Part shown: piece by piece, positions 24,968 through 32,855 of the stretch
How the letters are laid out: every line of letters starts with the position of its first letter
Position numbering within the stretch: position 1 is the stretch's first letter
Origin: Streptomyces violascens
GTDB lineage: Bacteria; Actinomycetota; Actinomycetes; Streptomycetales; Streptomycetaceae
Reading direction: 5' to 3'
Assembly (NCBI RefSeq): GCF_014649955.1
Contig: NZ_BMUA01000025.1
Coordinates: 50,770 to 114,769 of the forward strand
Length of the DNA: 64,000 nt
Notes under the pieces: generated by a model
The model's input: the letters and a program-made list of their open reading frames with translations, nothing else
Told to the model about the DNA's origin: nothing
The model's database searches: none
Translations under genes and position numbers: made by a program

Positions 24968-25282
24968 TGGCGGCTGGGGCCGTCCTGGGCGGGGCAAACC
25001 ACGACGGGTACGCGGGCCCCGCCGCTGCGAAGGGCTGAGCGTCCTGACTGCGTGGCGTACGCGGTGAACGCCGCCCCATGCGTCCGGAGCCACCGCCGGT
25101 TGAGGACCCTAGGGGGTCTTCGAGCCCCTGATGCGGATGCCTTGGTCTGTTTGCCAAGTGCCTTCAAGAGATGCGCCGTGGCGTCCGAGCCCAGGGGCAG
25201 AGGGCTGTGTAAAGGCAAGGTCAAGACCGACATACGATGCGGGTGACCATTTCTGGCTTTCTTGGGCAACCGGGGGAATCAC
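24968..25282. other. 315-bp intergenic region
   Basis: No gene seen. A weak hairpin AGGGG-GTCTTCGAG-CCCCT at 25111-25129 may end the acyltransferase transcript, and a TACGAT -10-like box at 25233-25238 may begin the next one. Confidence 0.4.
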
Positions 25283-26320
25283 ATGAAGTTCACGCGCATA
25301 TCGGCTCTTGTCGCGTCCGCAGCCATCGCGCCGGCCGTTCTGCTCGCCTCTCCGGCGTACGCGGCCGACGCCAAGGCGCCTGCCGTTTCGGCGCCCGATG
25401 CAGGGACGAAGACGGCCAAGCAGCAGGAGGACGACGACCGGGTCGAGCTCCTTCGCCTGATGGCGGCCAAGGATGCGGGGCGGGAGTTCAAGGAGCGCGC
25501 GAGCAAGGCACTCGACCAGGGTGCGGCCGCTGTGCGGAAGTTCCTGGAGGTGGGCCAGTACGAGGCGCGTTTCCAGGACGACCGGGTACGCGTCGCCCAG
25601 ATCATCAGCGTCGGCGGGCGTGCGGTGCGGGAAGCCGGGGCCAAGGCGCTGAACGTGGACACCCGCGAGTCCATCAAGGAGTTCCTTGAGGTCGGCCAGT
25701 TCAAGGCGCGCAACCTCGACAACCGCGTTCTGGTCAGCCAGATCATCAACGCCGGCGGGCCGGGCGTGAAGGAGGCCGGGACCAAGGCGCTCCTGGGTAC
25801 GCCCGAGGACGTCCAGGCGTTCATCGACAAGGGGCAGTACGAGGCCCGCATCGTCGACAACCGGGTGTTGACCACCCGGATCTACGGCCAGGGCGGCCCC
25901 GCGGTGAAGGCGGCCGCGAAGAAGGCGCTGCTGGGTACGCCGGAAGACGTCCAGGCCTTCCTCGACAAGGGGCAGTACGAGGCCCGTAAGAAGGACGAGG
26001 CCGACGCGGCTGCCGCGAAGGAGAAGGAGAAGGAGAAGGACAAGGGCAAGAAGGACGACGGGAAGAAGGAGGAGGGTCGGTCCAAGCCCGATGCCTCCAA
26101 GGAGGGCGACAAGGGCACCGGAACCGGCGCTGCCGACAAGGGGGGCAAGTCCGTGACCGCCGCCGCCAAGAACGACCCGGCACCCGCCTCCGGCGGCACC
26201 TCCCTCGCCTCCACCGGGGCCGGTTCCGCGCTGCCGTGGGCCGCGGGTGGCACCGCCGTCGCGCTGGCCGGAGGCGCGGGCATCCTGGTGGCCACGCGTC
26301 GCCGCCGTTCCGCGGAGTAG
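25283..26320 (+). CDS. Sortase-anchored surface protein with ALF repeats
   Basis: A 345-residue exported protein. A signal peptide ends near SPAYAADA. Four repeats of about 45 residues follow (about residues 50-240), each with an L-G/N-T-x-E-D/S-I/V-Q/K-x-F core and ending GQYEAR or GQFKAR, typical of the short-repeat ALF family. A Lys/Glu/Asp linker (KEKEKEKDKGKK) then leads to LASTG, a membrane segment and RRRR. LAxTG is the motif of class E sortases in Streptomyces, so covalent cell-wall attachment is expected. The ATG at 25283 has GGGGGA six bases upstream. Function unknown; a surface adhesin or aerial-growth role is only a guess. Confidence 0.87.
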   Translation: MKFTRISALVASAAIAPAVLLASPAYAADAKAPAVSAPDAGTKTAKQQEDDDRVELLRLMAAKDAGREFKERASKALDQGAAAVRKFLEVGQYEARFQDDRVRVAQIISVGGRAVREAGAKALNVDTRESIKEFLEVGQFKARNLDNRVLVSQIINAGGPGVKEAGTKALLGTPEDVQAFIDKGQYEARIVDNRVLTTRIYGQGGPAVKAAAKKALLGTPEDVQAFLDKGQYEARKKDEADAAAAKEKEKEKDKGKKDDGKKEEGRSKPDASKEGDKGTGTGAADKGGKSVTAAAKNDPAPASGGTSLASTGAGSALPWAAGGTAVALAGGAGILVATRRRRSAE

Positions 26321-26340
26321 CTCCGCGGAGTCGCTCCGCT

Positions 26341-26405
26341 GGGGGGGCGCGGGGATTCGGCCGCGGGCCGTCGGGGGCTGGTCGCGCAGTTTCCCGCGCC
26401 CCCCT
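26341..26405. repeat. Dispersed repeat, family 1, copy C, with inverted arms
   Basis: GGCTGGTCGCGCAGTTTCCC and GCGCCCCCC (26376-26404) match copy D in the same orientation. A G-rich arm at 26341-26353 can pair with 26393-26404, so the copy may also end the ALF gene transcript. Confidence 0.5.
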
Positions 26406-26406
26406 A

Positions 26407-26505
26407 GCGGGTCTCCGCGCCCCCCTGTGAGGCATCCCACGCCCCTCGGCGGGTCTTCCGTGCTCCCCGTGAGGCATCCCACGCCCCTTGGTGGGTCTTC
26501 CCGCC
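26407..26505. repeat. 42-bp tandem repeat, about 2.4 copies
   Basis: GYGGGTCTYCC begins at 26407, 26449 and 26491, and GTGAGGCATCCCACGCCCC begins at 26427 and 26469, giving a constant 42-bp period. It lies between the convergent ALF and DUF4188 genes. Confidence 0.8.
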
Positions 26506-26531
26506 CCCTCAAGAGGTGCGAGTGGGCGTCG

Positions 26532-27056
26532 CTACGCCGCCGGTTCGGCACCCTGGGGCGTCTTCTTCCGGCGCCCGAGCCGTTCCGCCGCACTCCGCCC
26601 CCGCGCCTCGAGCGGCAGCACCCCCGTCGCCGCCGCGAGACCGAACGGCGGCATGTCCGCGTAGATCGACTCGTACGAGCCCTCGGGCACGACGTACGTC
26701 TCGTGCCACAGCCCCACGTGCCCGCGGGCCTTGCCCTTGCGCTCCTTGCGGTTGATGATCGCCCACGCCCGGTGGTGGAACATCTCCGGCGAGTGCGCGT
26801 AGGCGTACAGCTTCTCCTTGGACTCCCAGTACTGGACCACGTAATACGTGCGCGGTGACGCGGTGAGCAGGACGTGGCTGAGCAGTCCTCGGCTCTTGTC
26901 CTTGCCGAGCTCGCCGAGCATGCGGAACATGGCCGCGGCCACCGGAACCCACTGGTGCACCGCCCAGAAGTGGTTGACGCGCATCCCGATCAGCAGCACC
27001 ACCACGTCGCCCTCGGCGGCGGCGGTCGTGCGGCTCACGGTCGGCTTGGCGGACAT
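26532..27056 (-). CDS. DUF4188-like (monooxygenase-type ferredoxin fold) protein
   Basis: A 174-residue soluble protein. The core VVLLIGMRVNHFWAVHQWVP, YYVVQYWESKEKLYAYA, HRAWAIINRKE and GLWHETYVV is that of the DUF4188 family, which resembles antibiotic-biosynthesis monooxygenase (ABM) folds. Some fungal relatives act on secondary metabolites; the role here is unknown. It is transcribed divergently from a MerR regulator that has paired operators in the shared promoter region, so it is the likely target. The leader of its mRNA contains a 16-bp tandem repeat. Confidence 0.82.
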   Translation of the reverse strand: MSAKPTVSRTTAAAEGDVVVLLIGMRVNHFWAVHQWVPVAAAMFRMLGELGKDKSRGLLSHVLLTASPRTYYVVQYWESKEKLYAYAHSPEMFHHRAWAIINRKERKGKARGHVGLWHETYVVPEGSYESIYADMPPFGLAAATGVLPLEARGRSAAERLGRRKKTPQGAEPAA

Positions 27057-27071
27057 GGTGCCTCCAGATTC

Positions 27072-27137
27072 TCGACGGACGGCTTCGTCGACGGACGACT
27101 TCCTCGACGGACGCCCTCTTTGACGGACGGCTTCTCC
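27072..27137. repeat. 16-bp tandem repeat, about four copies
   Basis: TCGACGGACGGCTTCG and close variants begin at 27072, 27088, 27104 and about 27120. It lies in the 5' leader of the DUF4188-like gene. Confidence 0.75.
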
Positions 27138-27154
27138 GGCGGGAAACTCCCGTG

Positions 27155-27175
27155 TTGGATAACGGAGTTACCCAA
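27155..27175. promoter_or_regulatory. MerR-type operator candidate 1
   Basis: TTGGATAAC-GGA-GTTACCCAA is an imperfect palindrome with 9-bp arms and one mismatch, in the gap between the divergent DUF4188-like and merR genes. Confidence 0.55.
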
Positions 27176-27184
27176 GTCCATACC

Positions 27185-27205
27185 TTGGATAATGGCGTTG
27201 TCCGA
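27185..27205. promoter_or_regulatory. MerR-type operator candidate 2
   Basis: TTGGATAAT-GGC-GTTGTCCGA is a weaker copy of the first site, displaced by 30 bp and ending 15 bases before the merR ATG. Confidence 0.45.
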
Positions 27206-27220
27206 CGAAGGGTGCAAGGG

Positions 27221-27862
27221 ATGCGGCTGGCCGAGTTGAGTGAGCGGAGCGGGGTCTCCGCCGCGATGATCAAGTACTACCTGCGTCAGGGCATGCTCGC
27301 GCCGGGCCGCAAGGTGGGCGCCACCACGGCCGAGTACGACGACAGCCACGTGCGCCGGCTCCGCCTCATCCGCGCCCTGGTCGAGGTCGGCCGGCTCCCG
27401 GTGGCCACGGCCAAGGAGGTCATCGGGTACGTCGACGACGACTCCCTCGACCGCACCATCCGTCTCGGCGCCGCCCTGTGGGCCCTGCCCCACGGGCCCG
27501 ACCCGGACGACGCCGATGAGGTTGTGGTCGCCGCCCGTGGTGAAGTGGACCGGCTGCTCGGCATGCTGGGGTGGTCCACCGCCCGGGAGATCGGTGAACT
27601 CTCGCCCGATCACCGGGCGTTGATCGTCGCCGTCGCCACCCTGCGCCGGCTCGGCTATCCCTGGGACGCCGAGCTGATGGCCCCGTACGCCCAGCTCATG
27701 CACCAGGCCGCCGTCCGCGATCTCGACTTCGTCGAGACCCACCCCTCCGAGGCCGAGAAGGTCGAGGTCGCCGTCGCGGCCACCATCCTGGTCGACCCGA
27801 TCCTGCGCGCCCTCCACCGCCTCGCCCAGCAGGAAGAATCGGCGCGCCGGTATGGCCTGTAG
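27221..27862 (+). CDS. MerR-family transcriptional regulator
   Basis: A 213-residue regulator. The N-terminal winged helix is RLAELSERSGVSAAMIKYYL, with the wing GRKVGATTAEYDDSHVRRL and the start of the dimer helix after it. The C-terminal 130 residues are helical and lack a cysteine metal site, which suggests an organic ligand. The ATG at 27221 is used because the HTH begins there; an upstream frame from 27152 would cover the operators. It faces the DUF4188-like gene across the two palindromes and probably controls both genes. Confidence 0.88.
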   Translation: MRLAELSERSGVSAAMIKYYLRQGMLAPGRKVGATTAEYDDSHVRRLRLIRALVEVGRLPVATAKEVIGYVDDDSLDRTIRLGAALWALPHGPDPDDADEVVVAARGEVDRLLGMLGWSTAREIGELSPDHRALIVAVATLRRLGYPWDAELMAPYAQLMHQAAVRDLDFVETHPSEAEKVEVAVAATILVDPILRALHRLAQQEESARRYGL

Positions 27863-27875
27863 CGCCACATGTGCT

Positions 27876-27912
27876 GAGCCCGCCCCCGGGGATCGATCCC
27901 GGAGGCGGGCTC
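27876..27912. terminator. Bidirectional terminator between merR and lipase genes
   Basis: GAGCCCGCC (27876-27884) pairs with GGCGGGCTC (27904-27912), with an inner CCGGG/CCCGG stem. The merR gene ends 13 bases to the left and the convergent lipase ends 16 bases to the right. Confidence 0.75.
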
Positions 27913-27928
27913 AACTCGGCTGTAACAG

Positions 27929-29080
27929 CTAGCAGTTGGAGCTAGCCGGCTTACCCGCGAACCTGTCCGCCAGCCAGTTCGCCGCCGGGACTCCGCCCAC
28001 CGTCACCCCGCCGATGTGGCCGAGCAGCGGCAGTGCGTGCCACTCCACGTTCGCGTCCTTGGCGCACCAGTCCGAGCGGAGCTGCTGGCCCACCGCGTAC
28101 GGGATCAGCTCGTCCACCGTGCCGTGGTAGAGGTACACCGGCGCGTCCGGGCGGTGCGTGCCGAGCTTCGACTCGGCCAGCCTGGCCTGCCAGTCCGGCT
28201 GTTCGAGCGGGTTCTTCACGGTCAGGTCGGTGACGTGCTTGAACGAGCCCACCGTCGTGTCGATCGCCACGCAGTTGTTCTTGAAGTAGTCGACCAGCGC
28301 CTTGCCCGCCGGGTTCAGGTACGAGTCCAGCTTCAGCTCGGGGAAGGCCGCGTTCTGGCCGGCCGCCGCCATGAAGATGAGGCCGGAGCCGAGGCCGCCG
28401 TCGTTGGACGCGGCCACCTTCATCAGGTCGGCCGGGACGCCGCCGGTCGCGGTGCCCTTCACTTTCAGGTCGGGGGCGTAGGAGTCGTGCAGCTCGGCCG
28501 CCCAGCTGCTGGCCTGGCCGCCTTGCGAGTAACCCATGATCCCGACTGGGGAGTTGGCGTCGATGCCGGGGATGCCGAGGCGCTCGGCGGCGCGGGCCGC
28601 GTCCAGCATCGCGGTGCCCTCCGCCCGGCCGACCGTGTACGTGTGGTCGCCGGGCGTGCCCAGGCCCTCGTAGTCGGTGACCGCGACCGCCCAGCCCTTC
28701 TGCACGACCTGGTTGATCAGCGTGGCCTCGACGGCCGTCCCGTACGGGAAGTTGGCGCTCGGCGCGCACGAGTCGCCGAGCCCGACCGTGCCGACGGCGT
28801 ACGTCACGACCGGGCGCGGGCCCGTGCGGCCGTCGTTGGGCACGATGACCGTCCCGGAGACGACGTTCGGGCCGCCCTTGGCATTGGTGGAGCGGTAGGT
28901 GACGTGCCAGGCCTTGGTGTTGGTCCACTGACCTGGCAGCGGATGGAACTCGGTGGGGGACTGGGTGACGATGTCCCCGGGCGAGGCGGTCGCCGTGTCG
29001 TCGGCGAACGCGGTGGGGGTGGCTGCCGACAGGAGGAGTGCGGCGGTGATGGCACCGGCCACTCTGGTACGGACGTGCAT
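27929..29080 (-). CDS. Secreted lipase of the LIP family (alpha/beta hydrolase)
   Basis: A 383-residue protein with a Sec signal peptide (cleavage near TAFADD). The nucleophile elbow is GYSQGG in GIMGYSQGGQASSW, the acid is probably in YHGTVDELIPY and the histidine in LPLLGHIGG, a complete hydrolase triad. The opening PGDIVTQSPTEFHP and the domain order match secretory lipases (LIP), a family that includes Candida-type lipases and many actinobacterial esterases. The last residue is a cysteine that may form a disulfide. It is a single gene facing merR. Confidence 0.9.
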   Translation of the reverse strand: MHVRTRVAGAITAALLLSAATPTAFADDTATASPGDIVTQSPTEFHPLPGQWTNTKAWHVTYRSTNAKGGPNVVSGTVIVPNDGRTGPRPVVTYAVGTVGLGDSCAPSANFPYGTAVEATLINQVVQKGWAVAVTDYEGLGTPGDHTYTVGRAEGTAMLDAARAAERLGIPGIDANSPVGIMGYSQGGQASSWAAELHDSYAPDLKVKGTATGGVPADLMKVAASNDGGLGSGLIFMAAAGQNAAFPELKLDSYLNPAGKALVDYFKNNCVAIDTTVGSFKHVTDLTVKNPLEQPDWQARLAESKLGTHRPDAPVYLYHGTVDELIPYAVGQQLRSDWCAKDANVEWHALPLLGHIGGVTVGGVPAANWLADRFAGKPASSNC

Positions 29081-29220
29081 GCGGCTCTCCCAACGGTCCT
29101 ATGGGGCGCGGGCAGTTGAGGAGAAGGTAGTGACTGACGCGTAGATGCGGAGCTGACCGTACCGCTCACCTTCACTGACCCCGATGGCCCCCGGTGGTCA
29201 GGCACCGACCCCCATGGCCT

Positions 29221-30228
29221 TCACCGGCCCAGCCGGTACGACCCCGGTGTGGCCCCCGTCCAGCGGCGGAACGCGCGGTGGAAGCTCGTGTCCTCCGAGA
29301 AGCCGAGGCGGGCCGCGATCTCCGCGATCGGCTCGCGGCCCTCCGCCAGGCCCGCGATCGCGGCATCGCGCCGCACCGCGTCCTTGAGCTGCTGGAACGA
29401 CGTGCCCTCCTGTGCCAGGCGGCGGCGCAAAGTCGCCGGGGACATGGCGAGGCGGGCCGCCGTCTCGTCGAGGGTGGGCAGCCGGGGGGAGGCACGCAGG
29501 GCGGCGGACAGGGCCCGGCCCACCTGCTCGCCCACGGTCGTCCCGTACGCGCGCCGACTGAGCAGTTCGAAGGGGGAGCGGCGCAGCATCTGGCCGAGGT
29601 CCGCCTCGTCGCGTACGAGCGGGGCGGTCAGCCAGTGCGCGTCGAACACCGCCTCCGTGCGGGTGTCCCCGAACCGGACCGGGCAGCCGAAGAGGGACTC
29701 GTACTCGTCCTTGTGCGGGGGCGGCGGATAACCGAACGCGGCGCGGGTCAGCGGGATGCGGCGGCCCACCAGCCAGCTGCACAGCCGGTGCCAGATGATC
29801 ACGAGGCACTCGGTCAGGAACCGGTCCTCGTCCTGGCCCGCGAGGTCGCCCCGGACCGCGAACACCGCCTCGGGGCCGATGATGTCGAGGGTGAGGTCGG
29901 GGCCGTGCGCGAACAGGCCGTAGAACGTGGTGCCGCGCCGCATCGCGCCGCCGAGGTCGCGGCAGCCGAGCACCGCGTAACACATCATCGCGAACGTGCC
30001 GGGGCGGCTGGGGGCGCCGCCGAGGCCGAGGAACTCGTCCCCGGTCGCCCGGTACAGGGCCCGGAAGAGCTGCGCGAACTGAGCCGGGGTGACCCGCGCC
30101 CGGTCGTCGCCGAGCAGCAGCGGGGGGATGCCGGACGCCTGGAGCAGCGGCACGGTGTCGATGCCGTGCCGCTCGGCGCCGCGCAGCACGGCCCGCACGT
30201 GGTGCACGGTGATCGTCGGCTTCGCCAT
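29221..30228 (-). CDS. AraC-family transcriptional regulator
   Basis: A 335-residue protein. Residues 1-220 are an arabinose-binding-like effector domain (TPAQFAQLFRALYRATGDEFLG), and the last 95 residues hold the double helix-turn-helix with AARLAMSPATLRRRLAQEGTS, split here from the second motif IAARLGFSEDTSFHRAFRRW. The architecture matches the OruR/MmsR/VirS branch, often linked to fatty-acid or degradation genes. It diverges from an acyl-CoA ligase 94 bp away, the natural target. The ATG at 30228 or a TTG at 30234 may be the start. Confidence 0.9.
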   Translation of the reverse strand: MAKPTITVHHVRAVLRGAERHGIDTVPLLQASGIPPLLLGDDRARVTPAQFAQLFRALYRATGDEFLGLGGAPSRPGTFAMMCYAVLGCRDLGGAMRRGTTFYGLFAHGPDLTLDIIGPEAVFAVRGDLAGQDEDRFLTECLVIIWHRLCSWLVGRRIPLTRAAFGYPPPPHKDEYESLFGCPVRFGDTRTEAVFDAHWLTAPLVRDEADLGQMLRRSPFELLSRRAYGTTVGEQVGRALSAALRASPRLPTLDETAARLAMSPATLRRRLAQEGTSFQQLKDAVRRDAAIAGLAEGREPIAEIAARLGFSEDTSFHRAFRRWTGATPGSYRLGR

Positions 30229-30322
30229 GGTCAACGACGGTAGCGGGGTTGAGCGTTGAGGTCAGCCGGGGTGACGTTTCCCGTCATCCCGTAGGGACAG
30301 GAGTCGTACTTACCGTCGGATC

Positions 30323-32065
30323 ATGACCCCCCAGAGCCCGTACGAGAGCCCGCGCCCCGAGACGCTCGCCGTGTTCACCGAATGGGCGGCGGCGCGCCAC
30401 CCGGACCGGCCGGCCCTCAGGTTCCGGGAGGCGGGCGGGGGCTGGGCGACGGTCACGTACGCCGAACTGCGCGAGACCGTGCGCCGCACCGCGCGCGGCC
30501 TGCTCGCGCTCGGCATCGGGGCCGGCGACCGGGTCGCGATCCTCGCCGAGACCCGCCCGGAGTGGACGTACGCGCACTTCGCCTGCCTGGCGGCGGGCGC
30601 GGTGGTGGTGCCGGTGTACCCGACGGCGGGCGACGAGGAGGCCACGTGGGTGCTCGCCGACTCCGCGGCGAAGGCGGTGATCTGCGAGGGCCCCGCGGAG
30701 GCGGCCCGGGTGGAGGGGCTGCGGGGGGACCTTCCCGCGCTCGCTCACGTACTGCTGATGACCGGGCCGTGTGAGGGGAGGGCGGTGCCGCCGGCGGATC
30801 TGGGGGCCCGGGGCGAGTCCGTGCCGCTCGACGAGCTTTCGGCCCGGTCGGCGGCCGTCCGCCCCGGTGACGACGCCGAGCTCGTCTACACCTCCGGGAC
30901 CACCGGCCTGCCCAAGGGCTGCCGGCTCACGCACGGCAACATGGGTGCGGTCCAGGACGCGACCTTGAACCTCATCGAGGGCGGCCCCGGCGACCGCACG
31001 TACCTCTACCTGCCCCTCGCGCACCTGCTTGCCCAACTCATCCAGTTCTCGACGCTGCTCTACGGCGGCGAACTCTGCTACTTCGGCGGCCGGATCGAGG
31101 ACGTGGTCGGCGAACTCGCCGAGGCGCAGCCGACCCATCTCCCCTCCGTACCGCGCCTCTTCGAGAAGGTCTACTCGGTCGTGCGCTCGCTCGCCGAGGC
31201 GACGGAGGGCGGCGGCGAGCGGTTCGACGCGGCGGTCGCGATCGGCGTCCTGGCGGCGGACGGGGCGCTTCCGCCCGAGCGGCAGAGCGAGTACGAGGCC
31301 GCCGACGCCTCGCTGTTCAGCCTGGTCAGAGCAGCCTTCGGCGGACGGCTCCGCTGGGCGCTGACCGGCGGCGCCCCGATCGACCCGGCGATCCTGGACT
31401 TCCTGCGGGCCTGCGGGATCCAGGTCTTCGAGGGGTACGGGATGACCGAGTCCGCGGGCGTGATCTCGCTCAATCACCCCGGGGCGGTGCGGTACGGGAC
31501 GGTGGGGCGGCCGGTCTCGGGGTGCGAGGTGAAGATCGCGTACGACGATGAAGTGCTGGCCCGGGGGCCGATGATCTTCCCCGGGTACCACGCGAATGCC
31601 CAGGGCACTTCGGAGGCGCTGGACGCGGACGGCTGGCTGCACACGGGGGACCTGGGGGCGCTGGACGCGGACGGTTACCTGACGATCACCGGCCGCAAGA
31701 AGGACCTGATCATCACGTCGGCCGGGAAGAATCTGACCCCCTCGCACGTGGAGCGGGTCATCGAGCGGGCCCGCGTCGTCTCGCACGCGGTGATGGTGGG
31801 GGACCGGCGGCCCTACCCGGTCGCGCTGATCACGGTCGATGCGCAGGAGACGGCGGGGCGGGGTCCGGAGGAGGTCCGCGAGCTCGTGCGGGTTGCGGTC
31901 GAGGCGGCCAATGCGGAGGTGTCCAGGCCTGCGCGGATTCGGGGGTTCGCGGTTCTGCCACGGGATTTTTCGGTGGAGCGGGGTGAGTTGACCCCGACGC
32001 TCAAGGTGCGCCGGAAGGCGATTCTGGAGCGGTACGCCGCCGAGATCGAGGGGCTTTACCGCTGA
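30323..32065 (+). CDS. Long-chain fatty acid-CoA ligase (AMP-forming)
   Basis: A 580-residue ANL-superfamily enzyme. The P-loop-like AMP motif is VYTSGTTGLPKG, followed by the GYGMTESAG adenine motif, the hinge region with HTGDLGALDADGYLTI and the GRKKDLIITSAGKNLTP motif of the FadD15/FAA-type long-chain acyl-CoA synthetases. It activates a fatty acid with ATP and CoA. The usual C-terminal lysine region is present. It is divergent from the AraC-family gene. The exact chain length preference is not visible. Confidence 0.92.
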   Translation: MTPQSPYESPRPETLAVFTEWAAARHPDRPALRFREAGGGWATVTYAELRETVRRTARGLLALGIGAGDRVAILAETRPEWTYAHFACLAAGAVVVPVYPTAGDEEATWVLADSAAKAVICEGPAEAARVEGLRGDLPALAHVLLMTGPCEGRAVPPADLGARGESVPLDELSARSAAVRPGDDAELVYTSGTTGLPKGCRLTHGNMGAVQDATLNLIEGGPGDRTYLYLPLAHLLAQLIQFSTLLYGGELCYFGGRIEDVVGELAEAQPTHLPSVPRLFEKVYSVVRSLAEATEGGGERFDAAVAIGVLAADGALPPERQSEYEAADASLFSLVRAAFGGRLRWALTGGAPIDPAILDFLRACGIQVFEGYGMTESAGVISLNHPGAVRYGTVGRPVSGCEVKIAYDDEVLARGPMIFPGYHANAQGTSEALDADGWLHTGDLGALDADGYLTITGRKKDLIITSAGKNLTPSHVERVIERARVVSHAVMVGDRRPYPVALITVDAQETAGRGPEEVRELVRVAVEAANAEVSRPARIRGFAVLPRDFSVERGELTPTLKVRRKAILERYAAEIEGLYR

Positions 32066-32088
32066 GCGGGGTGCGGGTTGCTCCGCTT

Positions 32089-32134
32089 CCGGCTGCGGGC
32101 CGCCTTGGGCTGGTCGCGCAGTTCCCCGCGCCCC
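32089..32134 (-). repeat. Dispersed intergenic repeat, family 1, copy D (inverted)
   Basis: CCGGCTGCGGGCCGCC, then TTGGGCTGGTCGCGCAGTTC and CCCGCGCCCC. It is the reverse complement of the copy at 20614-20661. The 253-bp gap 32066-32318 holds this copy, the csp terminator and no gene. Confidence 0.7.
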
Positions 32135-32250
32135 TGACCCCGTTTTCGACCACGGGTGGCCCGAGGGCGAATGCAAGGTTGGGGGAGCGAGTGACCCGGC
32201 ACGGGACGCAGGCGGAAGCACATTCGCCCCGCCGGGGGGGGTAAAAGGCA

Positions 32251-32279
32251 GGAGCCCCGGTCCATGCGGACGGGGCTCC
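32251..32279 (-). terminator. Terminator of the cold-shock gene
   Basis: On the minus strand GGAGCCCCG pairs with CGGGGCTCC, an inner TCC/GGA extends the stem past a bulged G, and TGCCTTTTACC follows, a rare T-rich tail for this genome. Confidence 0.8.
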
Positions 32280-32318
32280 TTGGGTACTGCTAAGTCAGCG
32301 ATCGCCAACCCGGGCAAG

Positions 32319-32522
32319 TTAGGCCGGGGTGACGTTCTCCGCCTGCGGGCCCTTCGGGCCCTGGGTGACGTCGAAGTTCACGACCTGGTTCTCCTCCAGG
32401 GAGCGGAAACCAGACGCGTTGATCGCGGAGTAGTGGACGAAGACATCCGGGCCGCCGCCGTCCTGGGCGATGAAGCCGAAGCCCTTTTCAGCGTTGAACC
32501 ACTTCACGGTTCCGGTAGCCAT
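32319..32522 (-). CDS. Cold-shock protein (CspA family)
   Basis: A 67-residue cold-shock domain. The RNA-binding motifs are KWFNAEKGFGFI (RNP1) and DVFVHYSAI (RNP2). The protein binds single-stranded RNA or DNA and acts as an RNA chaperone. The ATG at 32522 has a near-perfect AAGGAGG five bases upstream. A leader of more than 100 A/T-richer bases (32523-32660) upstream fits the long structured 5' regions known for csp genes. Confidence 0.95.
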   Translation of the reverse strand: MATGTVKWFNAEKGFGFIAQDGGGPDVFVHYSAINASGFRSLEENQVVNFDVTQGPKGPQAENVTPA

Positions 32523-32843
32523 AAGCCCTCCTTGGGCCAAAGGGTTGCCCTGCTCCAGAACCTGCAAACAAGTCTGAAAACTACAAAAGCCTGCGGGTTA
32601 CATGCTCCGCAGGCTCTGTACTGCAAGGGAAACCAAACTGCAACTTGCGCTGAGCGTAGCACGCAGCTCAGGTGCTGCGGTAGAGGGAAAGATCACTCCA
32701 CCCGGACGTTTGACCGGGGGCTGAGCAGGTGATCAAGCTCTCCCGCGAGGCGCCCCGTACGGCCCAGTGGGGACACCCTCGCGGCGTCCCCGCGGCACCC
32801 CCCCCCGGCAGGGCCCGGCGGAGTCCACGGATTGGGACGGGTC

Positions 32844-32849
32844 TAGCCT
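32844..32849 (+). promoter_or_regulatory. -10 box for leaderless mqnA
   Basis: TAGCCT ends six bases before the GTG start at 32856. No ribosome site is seen, so a leaderless mRNA is likely. Confidence 0.4.
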
Positions 32850-32855
32850 CGCCAT

